Assembly: GCA_021788955.1 (NCBI GenBank)
Contig: JAJYKC010000206.1
Coordinates: 1 to 5,767 of the forward strand
Source: Acidobacteriota bacterium
GTDB lineage: Bacteria > Acidobacteriota > Terriglobia > Bryobacterales > Bryobacteraceae
Reading direction: 5' to 3'
Length of the DNA: 5,767 nt
Shown: positions 1 through 5,379 of the stretch, one piece after another
Position numbering within the stretch: the stretch's first letter is position 1
Layout of the letters: every line of letters begins with the position of its first letter
Translations under genes and position numbers: made by a program
The notes under the pieces: model-generated
Seen by the model: only the letters and a program-made list of their open reading frames with translations
Told to the model about the DNA's origin: nothing
The model's database searches: none

Positions 1-1056
1 GGACTGCTTCGGCGTCGTCAGCACCGCCGCCGTCGTCAAACCCGTCCACGCCACCGTCCCGCCGATCACCAGAAACCAACCCACCTTCCGCTCCCGCAAC
101 CGCCGCAGCGGACCCCGGTCGATAAATGGCGTGAACATCAGCACCAGCAGCGTGAGGTTCGGCAAAAACACGCTCCCGATCGGCTCCAGCGACCCCTTGA
201 AAAACTTCAGCGTCTGGAACAGAAACAGAAAATACCACTCCGGCCGCGGAATATAGGACGTGTTCGTCGGATCCGCGATCGGCTCCAGCGGCACCTGCAG
301 CGTCACCGCCATCGTGAACAGGACCGCGAACGCGATAAAAATCGCCACCGTGTCCTTGAAAATTTGGCCCGGATAAAACATTTTCTTCGGTCCATGTTCT
401 ATCGCCTCCGGCGCCACGCCGTGCTTCCGCACCAGGTACAGATGCAACCCGATGAGAATGATCGTCAGCGGCGGCAGCATCAGCACATGCGCGCTGTAAA
501 ATCGCGCAAACGTCACCGCCCCCACGCCGTTCTCCGCGCCCATAAGTCTCTGAATATACGGCCCCAGGATCGGCGCCTGCCCGGCGATCTGCGTGGTCAC
601 AATCGTGCCCCAGTACGCCCGGTTGTCCCACGGCAGCAGGTAGCCCGAAAGCCCGAAGCCCAGCACGATCGTCAGCAGCACCACGCCCACCATCCACGTG
701 CCTTCCCGCGGCTTCTTGTACGCGCCGTAGAGAAACACCTGCGTCAGGTGCAGAATCACCACGACGATCATCATGCTCGCGCCCCAGTGATGCAGTCCGC
801 GGATCATCCGCCCTGCCGTCAACTCGTTCACGATGTAACTGAGGCTGTGATACGCCTCGCCGGGCGTCGGCGCGTAGTTGATCGCCAGCAGAATCCCGGT
901 GAATACCTGCGTCAAAAACAAGAACAGCGCCAGGCTGCCGAACACCTGGTGCCACCCGCTCGAAGGCGGAATTTCTTCATACAGAAAATGGTGAACCGCG
1001 GAGGCGAGGCCCGTGCGCTCCTCCAGCCAGTGAGTGACGTTGCGGACGATGCTCAC
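1..1056 (-). CDS. qcrB: Cytochrome b of a bc-type quinol oxidoreductase, fused form (partial, C-terminus outside window)
   Basis: Membrane cytochrome b that oxidises quinol and passes electrons to the Rieske protein and across the membrane through two b hemes. 352 codons are open from a GTG at 1056 to the window edge, so the C-terminus is missing. Heme-ligand histidines are seen at residues 89 and 103 (RGLHHWGAS, then ILHLTQ) and at 190 and 205 (FYSAH, then GLHLYL). The last pair is 15 residues apart, the spacing known from cytochrome b6 and not from mitochondrial cytochrome b. The quinol-site PEWY is at 272-275. The b6-like part and the subunit-IV-like part are in one continuous chain. By my alignment the residue matching the heme-c-binding Cys35 of b6 is Val39, so a covalent extra heme is not expected. 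The GTG start overlaps the Rieske stop by four bases, which implies translational coupling. Several long plus-strand frames here are antisense shadows. Confidence 0.95.
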   Translation of the reverse strand, partial: MSIVRNVTHWLEERTGLASAVHHFLYEEIPPSSGWHQVFGSLALFLFLTQVFTGILLAINYAPTPGEAYHSLSYIVNELTAGRMIRGLHHWGASMMIVVVILHLTQVFLYGAYKKPREGTWMVGVVLLTIVLGFGLSGYLLPWDNRAYWGTIVTTQIAGQAPILGPYIQRLMGAENGVGAVTFARFYSAHVLMLPPLTIILIGLHLYLVRKHGVAPEAIEHGPKKMFYPGQIFKDTVAIFIAFAVLFTMAVTLQVPLEPIADPTNTSYIPRPEWYFLFLFQTLKFFKGSLEPIGSVFLPNLTLLVLMFTPFIDRGPLRRLRERKVGWFLVIGGTVAWTGLTTAAVLTTPKQS

Positions 1057-1568
1057 GCGTGCTCCTCGTTCGATTTTTCCAGCGGCCCCAACCAGATCCT
1101 CGTCCCCTCCAGTTTCACCGCGTACCGGTCCAGCGGCCGCGGCGCCGGTCCGGAGATCACTTGGCCATCAACCGAAAAATACGACCCGTGACACGGGCAC
1201 ACGAACTGGTCCTTGCCGTCGTCCCAGTGGTAGGCGCAGCCCAGGTGCGTGCACATCGGCGCATACGCAACGAGCTTGCCGTTCGTCTCGCGAACCACCC
1301 AGGCTGTTGATTTTTCGGTCGATGCTTTCCAGCCGTCCACGCGCCGGCGCATAAATTCGAGTTCCTTCGGCTTTCCGGGCGCCAGACCCGAAAGGTCGCC
1401 GGCGTCGGTCCACGGCGATCGTTTGCGCCCGTGCGAAGGAATAACCAGGTAAAGGACCGCGGGTATCGCGAGTGCCGCACCGATCAGGGCGTTCATCGCC
1501 ACGATGGCGATTTCCATAAAGCCGCGGCGTGTCGGCGGAGCACCGGCAGGAGTGTTCTGTGAATCCAT
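1053..1568 (-). CDS. qcrA: Rieske [2Fe-2S] iron-sulfur protein of the bc complex
   Basis: Electron carrier that takes an electron from quinol bound at cytochrome b and delivers it to a c-type cytochrome or equivalent on the outer side of the membrane. With the ATG at 1568 the protein has 171 residues. A twin-arginine stretch (PTRRGFMEIA, Arg14-Arg15) precedes a single hydrophobic segment at about 19-44, the usual Tat-exported N-terminal anchor. The cluster motifs are intact: CTHLGC at 106-111 and CPCHGS at 124-129, with the two Cys and two His ligands, followed by GPAPRPL. The frame is open further upstream to 1664, but those extra 32 residues are Arg/Gly-rich, unlike any export signal, and would bury the Tat motif, so I prefer 1568. 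No good Shine-Dalgarno sequence precedes it. It is first in the operon, directly before cytochrome b. Confidence 0.95.
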   Translation of the reverse strand: MDSQNTPAGAPPTRRGFMEIAIVAMNALIGAALAIPAVLYLVIPSHGRKRSPWTDAGDLSGLAPGKPKELEFMRRRVDGWKASTEKSTAWVVRETNGKLVAYAPMCTHLGCAYHWDDGKDQFVCPCHGSYFSVDGQVISGPAPRPLDRYAVKLEGTRIWLGPLEKSNEEHA

Positions 1569-1575
1569 CAAAAAG

Positions 1576-1581
1576 AGTATA
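1576..1581 (-). promoter_or_regulatory. Candidate -10 element of the Rieske/cytochrome b operon, possible leaderless transcript
   Basis: TATACT on the minus strand ends seven bases before the Rieske ATG at 1568. With usual spacing, transcription would begin at or next to the A of that ATG, giving a leaderless mRNA. This fits the absence of a Shine-Dalgarno sequence. No convincing -35 hexamer is visible at 17 bp, so this is an inference from one AT-rich hexamer in GC-rich DNA. Confidence 0.35.
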
Positions 1582-1749
1582 TGCGACCCCACCGCGCTTC
1601 CGCGAGGGCCTCTCGCCTTTGACGGCCCGCGCCGGCGGTTGGGGCCGAACCGCGAGCCTCTCAAAACGCGTGTCTGGGAGCGGGCAGAACCCAGGTGGAG
1701 AAACGGGCGCGAGGGAAAGGGAAACGCTGCATGAAACGACGACTGATAA

Positions 1750-1763
1750 CGTTACCGGTAACG
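1750..1763. promoter_or_regulatory. Perfect 14-bp palindrome resembling a LacI-family (GntR-type) operator
   Basis: CGTTACCGGTAACG is a perfect inverted repeat with a CpG-containing centre. The family pattern recalled for gluconate-type LacI regulators is TGTTACC-GATAACA-like, and this site matches its core. No regulator gene is in the window, and the nearest start is the Rieske ATG about 180 bp away, so the target is unknown. It may control the bc operon or be left over from a lost sugar-use gene. Confidence 0.35.
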
Positions 1764-1844
1764 CTACAGATGTACAGAGTCCGCGGGCGATTTCCGGCCT
1801 CGGAGGTCACTTAACCTTCCATCTGGCCGGGTCCAGGGCGGCGG

Positions 1845-1952
1845 TCAGGCGTGGGTGGCGCCGGGGTTGCGGAGGCCCCGGAAGTTGCCGGAGGGCGGAG
1901 GGCTTTGGGCGGCGAGAGTAAGTCCGGCGAAGACGACGGCCGCGAACTTACA
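1845..1952 (-). pseudogene. Remnant of an exported protein, possibly cupin-like at its end
   Basis: The minus-strand frame reads from about 1949 as KFAAVVFAGLTLAAQ, which looks like a signal peptide with an Ala-X-Ala-type end. It continues through a short Pro-rich link to GNFRGLRNPGATHA and a TGA at 1845. There is no ATG or GTG in frame at the expected start; the codon before KFAAVV is TGT. The last 14 residues share 9 identities with residues 123-136 of the intact cupin at 4927-5379 (GEFHGLRNAGTTPA), and 29 of 34 bases match between 1861-1894 and 4985-5018. It may be a cupin paralogue whose middle was deleted, but the match is short and could be chance. It lies directly after the broken end of the multicopper oxidase remnant, on the same strand. 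Confidence 0.4.
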
Positions 1953-1981
1953 CGACAGCGAACAGGAGTTTGAATCCTTAG

Positions 1982-3025
1982 TCAATGTGAAATTGCTACT
2001 GGCAGTGGAAGAGGATGACTGCCGTTGATACTTACTAACTTGAAACTGTTGCGATGTAAGTGAACGGCGTGGGTGTCTTCGGTGTGGTTTTGAGAGGTCA
2101 GGTGGTAGCGGAGGCCATGGTGAGGAGGGGCGGAGGCGGAGTAACTGGCTCCGTTGATGGTCCAGCGGTTGAAGCCGCCGGCGCCTCCGTTGATTTTGCC
2201 GAAGACGAGGGGGGTCTTCCGGAGGAGCGGATTTGTTCCCGTATTCGACGACTATGCCGAGGCCGTTGCCGCGGTCGTCATCGCGCGGGGCGCCGAGGAC
2301 CCAGACGCCGGGGATTGTTCATTTCGACGACGGCGGAGATACGTTCGGCGGTGCCGAGTTCGAGGACGTCGACGAGTTGGGGTTTGGGGACGGGGTTGCC
2401 GTCGAGGGCCACGATTTCAAAGCGATGGCCGGGGAGGGCGAGTTGGATGTTTTCGGTGGCGCTTGCGTTGAGGATGTGAAAGAGGACGCGCTGGCGTTCG
2501 CGGACGCGGATGGGATCGCCCGAGCCCAGGCCTTTGCCATTGATGGTGAAGCGCTGGTAGCCGATTTCCCAGCCGTTGGCTTTGGGGTCGGGCTTGAGGC
2601 CGGGGGCGGGGGGAGTTCGGGCTGGTCTTCTTCTTCCGCCGAAGTGAAGAAGGGTTCCCACTCGTGGGTGGCGAGGAAGACTTCCTGATCGTAGCGGGCG
2701 GGGTTTTCTTTGGGTTCGATTTAGACGAAGGCGAACTGGCCGGTTTAAGTGCCGCGGGTGAGGCGGTAGCGGAGATGGCCGTGGGCGGGGACGGGGAGGC
2801 TTTTTTCTTCGGCGGCGCCGTTGTAGCCGAGGGCGGGGATGGTGTGGTCCTTGGCGATGTTGGCGAGGACGGGGCCGATGCGGAGGGTGAGATCGGCGGG
2901 TCCGGTGGGGGCGGGGTTGGAGGGCTGCTGGGAGGCTGGGGCGCAGGCGGAGAGGGTGAGGCCGGCGGCGGTGAGGGAGGCGGGGAGGAGATGCGGCGAG
3001 TTAGGGCGAGGAGGTGGCTCGGCAT
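1982..3025 (-). pseudogene. Multicopper oxidase, heavily decayed
   Basis: Originally an exported copper enzyme of the laccase/CopA-like superfamily. The ATG at 3025 starts MPSHLLALTRR, a Tat-type twin-arginine; a one-base loss near 2993 shifts to HLLPASLTAAGLTLSAC, a lipobox-like end. Then LTLRIGPVLANIAKDHT is followed by GYNG joined directly to AAEEKS at 2817/2816, and RYRLT joined to RGT at 2757/2756. In relatives I recall, these joints hold the segments with the HWHG and HSH copper motifs, which are absent here. TAA codons interrupt at 2745-2747 and 2721-2723. A frameshift lies in the C-rich run at 2602-2613. The long block NGWEIGYQRFTING to ISAVVEMNN ends in a +1 shift at 2310-2313, then GVWVLGAPRDDD continues to another shift at 2209-2214. 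A last block, GGFNRWTING, carries HAVHLH (2054-2071), one type-3 copper motif. Homology stops near 2018; the final HCH segment is missing. AAGGAACGAGAAG precedes the ATG. Confidence 0.9.
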
Positions 3026-3046
3026 GGTGTTACTTCTCGTTCCTTT

Positions 3047-3052
3047 CTTATA
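3047..3052 (-). promoter_or_regulatory. Candidate -10 of the multicopper oxidase gene
   Basis: TATAAG on the minus strand lies 21 bases before the oxidase ATG at 3025. That leaves room for a short leader with the purine-rich GGAACGAGAAG ribosome binding region. The -35 position at 17 bp spacing reads TAAGTA, a poor match. A weak -35 fits a promoter that needs an activator, and the direct repeat at 3082-3099 lies just upstream of it. Confidence 0.35.
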
Positions 3053-3081
3053 ACGGCGGGGGGTGGCGCTACTTAAGATTT

Positions 3082-3099
3082 TCTGACGGGAGTCTGACG
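3082..3099. promoter_or_regulatory. Direct repeat with 11-bp period, candidate OmpR/PhoB-type regulator box
   Basis: On the plus strand TCTGACG occurs at 3082-3088 and again at 3093-3099. Read on the minus strand these are two perfect CGTCAGA heptamers with a 4-base spacer. Seven plus four, in tandem, is the known geometry of PhoB and related OmpR-family response-regulator sites. The box lies about 57 bp upstream of the oxidase start and just above the poor -35 position. Copper-responsive oxidases are often under such two-component regulators, so a metal-response role is reasonable but inferred. No third copy is seen at the next 11-bp step on either side. Confidence 0.4.
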
Positions 3100-3158
3100 A
3101 TTTGTTCAGGATTGGGGGGCATTACAGGGGCGGAGGGCTGGCCGGGTGACCGGGCGTT

Positions 3159-3411
3159 TCAGCGGTAGGCTTGCTTGCGATGCTGAACGTGGAGGATCTC
3201 GATGGGGGTCGCCGAGGTCGCGGAAGCGGACGCGGTAATCGCCAAGGCGAAGGCGAAGCTCGGGCAGGTCGATTTATTGCAGGCGCTTTACGTCGCCCTC
3301 TCCGGTTGAGATAAAGCGGGCCAGGCCATGGAGGAGAACGAGGGCGGTTTCGCGGTCGATGGCGCGAAGGGCGGCTTTGGCTCGACTGGTCCAGACGATC
3401 TTTTTCGCCAT
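3159..3411 (-). pseudogene. RelE/ParE-like toxin, inactivated
   Basis: From the ATG at 3411 the minus strand reads MAKKIVWTSRAKAALRAI and on to GEGDVKRLQ. A TAA at codon 46 (3274-3276) follows, then IDLPELRLRLGDYRVRF in the same frame. A +1 shift in a run of five C at 3204-3208 precedes IEILHVQHRKQAYR and a TGA at 3159. The pattern of a short basic protein with RLRLGDYRVRF, an I-x-I-L-x-V strand and a final HR-x-x-AYR is the RelE/ParE toxin fold, a small ribonuclease or gyrase poison. The span is 253 bases, one more than 84 codons. With a stop and a frameshift it cannot make the full toxin. It lies 17 bases after the intact antitoxin-like gene, the usual antitoxin-then-toxin order. Confidence 0.8.
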
Positions 3412-3428
3412 TTGCGCTTTAGCCGCGG

Positions 3429-3740
3429 CTATTCGTGGCTTGAGTCATGCGGCTTGTCAGGGAGCGGCGTCGCGCCCATTCGTTCCCAGCCGGCCATGGT
3501 GAGGCCGAGCTCGGCGAGGACCTCTTCGTGCGAAATGGGCTGGTTGTGTTTCGGCCATTCGGTAGCTTCTGCGGCGGCGCGCTGTTCCTCGCCGGTGATG
3601 TCTTCGTCTTCAGGCGGTGCGTTGGCGAGCTTGCGTGTAAGCGGGTCGAGCATCACTTCCATGACGTGCACGACGGCGGCGACATGGTCCGGCGCGAGGA
3701 GATTCAATAACTGCTGGGCGTGTTCGCGGTCCGTATCCAT
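3429..3740 (-). CDS. Antitoxin-like protein paired with the broken RelE/ParE-like toxin
   Basis: 103 residues, open from the ATG at 3740 to a TAG. AAGGA lies six bases before the ATG, a good ribosome binding site that supports this start. The protein is acidic in its middle (PPEDEDITGEEQ, residues 42-53). It has a helical N-terminal part with AAVVHVMEVMLDP (21-33) and a C-terminal PISHEEVLAELGLTM (68-82). I recall similar N-terminal AAVVHLLE-type proteins as antitoxins next to RelE-like toxins in Acidobacteria and Cyanobacteria. Position and order fit that role: it ends 17 bases before the toxin remnant. It shows no lesion although the toxin does. A DNA-binding fold is not obvious, so autoregulation cannot be judged. 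Confidence 0.7.
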   Translation of the reverse strand: MDTDREHAQQLLNLLAPDHVAAVVHVMEVMLDPLTRKLANAPPEDEDITGEEQRAAAEATEWPKHNQPISHEEVLAELGLTMAGWERMGATPLPDKPHDSSHE

Positions 3741-3768
3741 GTCTCTTCCTTAGGCGCGGGGTGCAGTA

Positions 3769-4083
3769 GTGACAGTGCTGCTCGGAACGTTCACGGGGAC
3801 AGCCTTCAATCAGTATGGTACTGTGTTGCGCGATATTCGCAGTACGGCGCTCGATGATGTGCTGGCGAGCGCGCAGACGACGAATGGGCAGACGTACGGC
3901 TTGAGCTATGGGTACAATCTGGCGCATGGGATGACGCAGATGAGGTATCCGACGGGGCGGGCGGTGAGATGGAACTATGACGCGGGGAACCGGGTGGCGG
4001 GGGTAGGCGGGACGGCAGTTGCGCGGCTGGAGAAAGGATTGGAGCAGCGCCTGGGAAGCGGCGTTCGGTTGAGCTGCTATTAG
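3769..4083 (+). pseudogene. RHS/YD-repeat protein fragment
   Basis: The open frame of 104 residues contains one clear RHS-type block at about 29-81 (3853-4011). It includes TTNGQTYGLSYGYN, then MTQMRYPTGRAVRWNYDAGNRV with the YP-x-G and YD-x-x-NR signature, and ends in GVGG. RHS proteins are very large secreted or cell-wall proteins, often polymorphic toxins, built of many such repeats; one repeat cannot be a full gene. The residues before and after the block resemble nothing I know, and no ribosome binding site supports the formal ATG, so it is probably untranslated. The following stretch to 4281 holds no recognisable gene and may be more debris. Confidence 0.7.
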
Positions 4084-4281
4084 GTTGCGGCGCATGAATC
4101 AATGCAGGTATAACGGCTTATTCGGGACGGTGCGCTCCCTGACTTTAGGCGATTCATTCCCAATGAGGCCGATAGATGCGGTTCCTCCTTCGCGAACTCC
4201 ATGCTGCCGGTTGGGAAACGGAGCCTCATCGCGTGGCGGAGTCGAGTCCGTTGACCGCGCCTTCCGCGGAGAGATGTAGGG

Positions 4282-4545
4282 ATGGAGTTCCGGTTGTCGC
4301 GGCACGCGGAATGGGAGATGGGTCGTCGTGGCATCCCTTTGAAGCTCGTGCGATGCGTCCTCGACGCACCCGAACAGTGTCTGCCGGAGGGCGCCGCGGG
4401 CACCTGTGTGTATCAGCCGCGGCTGCGATTCGAAGATGGGAAAATATTTTTGCTGCGGGTCGTACCGGCGGAGGAGCATACGCCGCCCTTGGTCGTGACG
4501 GCTTACAGGACCAGCAAGATCGAGAAATACTGGAGCGCCGAATGA
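4282..4545 (+). CDS. DUF4258 family protein, possible toxin-like partner
   Basis: 87 residues with the family pattern: an N-terminal FRLSRHAEWEMGRRGIP with His8 and Arg15-Arg16-Gly17, a helix (LKLVRCVLDAP), a central strand region ending in GKIFLLRVV, and a C-terminal VVTAYRTSKIEKYW (71-84). DUF4258 is a small RelE/BECR-like fold often proposed to be a toxin or RNase, but its activity is mostly uncharacterised. GGAGAG at 4268-4273, eight bases before the ATG, supports the start. Its TGA overlaps the ATG of the DUF2283 gene (ATGA, 4542-4545), so the two are co-translated. I see no lesion, unlike several neighbours. Confidence 0.85.
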   Translation: MEFRLSRHAEWEMGRRGIPLKLVRCVLDAPEQCLPEGAAGTCVYQPRLRFEDGKIFLLRVVPAEEHTPPLVVTAYRTSKIEKYWSAE

Positions 4546-4757
4546 AAGTGGTATACGATCCCGAGGTAGACGTTCTCAGCGTGGTGCTGAGCGACGCACC
4601 GGTTGCGGAGAGCGACCAGGACAAGCCCGGCGTCATTCTGGATTACGATGGCGACGGCAACGTGGTGAGCCTTGAGATTCTAAACGCATCCAAACGGATA
4701 GCCGAACCGATGTCGGTCGAGTACGCTATCACGCCGCCACTTCGACGGCCGGCGTGA
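4542..4757 (+). CDS. DUF2283 family protein, likely partner of the DUF4258 protein
   Basis: 71 residues, MKVVYDPEVDVLSVVL followed by PGVILDYDGDGNVVSLEIL and ASKR. This is the compact DUF2283 pattern: an M-x-V-x-YD start, aspartates before D-V-L, then G-V-I-L-D-Y-D and a closing E-I-L-x-A-S. DUF2283 proteins are commonly coded beside DUF4258 genes and are thought to be the antitoxin-like half, though direct evidence is scarce. The frame is open back to an ATG at 4176, but that would add a tail overlapping all of DUF4258. The 4542 ATG has GGAG about seven bases upstream and shares ATGA with the previous stop, so I chose it. Confidence 0.85.
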   Translation: MKVVYDPEVDVLSVVLSDAPVAESDQDKPGVILDYDGDGNVVSLEILNASKRIAEPMSVEYAITPPLRRPA

Positions 4758-4783
4758 TCGGGCCGGGCACGCTGGCTCGCGAA

Positions 4784-4834
4784 TGTACGGACGGACACAT
4801 CCTTTACGGTTCAGTCCACTCACATGGTTTACAG
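4784..4834. repeat. Imperfect direct repeat with 25-bp period, possible insertion-sequence end remnant
   Basis: On the minus strand CTGTAAACCATGTG (4834-4821) and CCGTAAAGGATGTG (4809-4796) match at 11 of 14 bases, 25 bp apart. The outer edge reads TGTACGG on the plus strand (4784). Repeated TGTAAACCATG-like units next to a TGT terminus resemble ends of IS21/IS481-type elements as I recall them. No transposase and no second end are in the window, so at most one end survives. The rest of 4758-4926, between the convergent DUF2283 and cupin genes, holds nothing else I recognise. Confidence 0.35.
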
Positions 4835-4926
4835 TTTTGGGCGGCGGGGTGACAGGGGCAGGGGCTGATCCGTCGTCAGCGATGCTGGGGTGAAATAGCG
4901 TGGGCTGGGTGAGGAGAGCGGGGCGG

Positions 4927-5379
4927 TCAGGCGGGGTTGGGGTCGGTTCCGATGGCGATGACGAAGTAGTTGGCGGGGGTTGTACCGGCGTTGCGGAGGC
5001 CGTGGAATTCGCCGGAGGCGGCGTAGGCGACACCGCCGGGGCCGAAGTGCTCGGATTTGCCTTCGAGGATGAACTCGAGGGTTCCTTCGCGGACGAGCAT
5101 GAGTTCGGTGTGGCGATGGCGGTGGGCGGGGTGGGGCATCTGGCCGGGGAGGAGGGTGGTTTCGTGGAGTTCGATGACTTCGCCGGTGGGGAGGCGGCCG
5201 TGGAGGACGGGGCGGGTGGCGGCGCCGCCGGACGAGTAGCGGACGGGGAGTTTGTCGTATTCGAAGACGCCAGAGTGGAGTTCGAGGGGTAGGACGGGCT
5301 TGCCGGATTGCGCGCCGGCGGGGGCGGCATCGAGGAGGCCTAGGAAGGGAAGGAGAGCGGAGAGATCGCGGCGGGTCAT
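4927..5379 (-). CDS. Tat-exported single-domain cupin protein
   Basis: 150 residues. The start MTRRDLSALLPFLGLL and the following Ala-rich AAPAGAQ look like a Tat signal with a cleavage region, so the protein probably acts outside the cytoplasm. Cupin motif 1 is PGQMPHPAHRHRHTELMLV, with likely metal ligands His86, His88 and Glu92. Motif 2 is in GPGGVAYAASGEFHGLRN, with His126 as the fourth ligand. One domain and the short length fit small metal-binding cupins; the substrate cannot be told. No Shine-Dalgarno sequence precedes the ATG, which overlaps the stop of the decayed gene upstream (ATGA, 5376-5379). It was probably translated by coupling, and its expression may have dropped since that gene decayed. 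The coding frame itself is intact. Confidence 0.85.
   Translation of the reverse strand: MTRRDLSALLPFLGLLDAAPAGAQSGKPVLPLELHSGVFEYDKLPVRYSSGGAATRPVLHGRLPTGEVIELHETTLLPGQMPHPAHRHRHTELMLVREGTLEFILEGKSEHFGPGGVAYAASGEFHGLRNAGTTPANYFVIAIGTDPNPA

Larger units (their letters stand above)
1569..1844. other. Gene-free stretch upstream of the Rieske gene
   Basis: I see no supportable gene here. Open frames across it have Arg/Gly/Pro-rich translations typical of GC-rich non-coding DNA. It holds the candidate promoter hexamer near 1576, a small 6-bp stem with a 7-base loop at 1635-1653 without a U-run, and the palindrome at 1750-1763. It probably contains the control region of the minus-strand bc operon and possibly debris from the decayed DNA to its right. 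Confidence 0.5.

Noticed and set aside
364..1191. Long plus-strand open frame
   Set aside because: It is antisense to the clear cytochrome b and Rieske genes, and its Arg/His-rich translation has no domain sense.
1635..1653. 6-bp stem with 7-base loop as a terminator or RNA element
   Set aside because: Short, no U-run and expected by chance in GC-rich DNA.
1569..1664. Upstream start of the Rieske protein at 1664
   Set aside because: It would put an Arg/Gly-rich tail before the Tat motif, which family members lack.
2721..2747. TAA recoded as tyrosine (alternative genetic code)
   Set aside because: Other tyrosines here use TAC, and the same gene has frameshifts and deletions, so plain decay is the simpler reading.
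2417..3025. 202-residue Pro/Ser-rich minus-strand frame starting at the oxidase ATG
   Set aside because: After the first 11 residues it is an out-of-frame reading of the oxidase remnant; the conserved oxidase residues are in the other frames.
2664..3053. Gly/Glu-rich plus-strand open frame
   Set aside because: Low-complexity antisense of the Pro/Ala-rich oxidase remnant; no ribosome binding site or domain.
4176..4757. Longer start for the DUF2283 gene
   Set aside because: The extra 122 residues overlap all of DUF4258 in another frame and match no family; the ATGA overlap and GGAG favour 4542.
4900..5292. Gly/Glu-rich plus-strand open frame
   Set aside because: Antisense shadow of the cupin gene, whose motifs are clear on the minus strand.
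4680..5330. Pro/Ser-rich minus-strand open frame
   Set aside because: Out-of-frame reading across the cupin gene into DUF2283 antisense; no family features.
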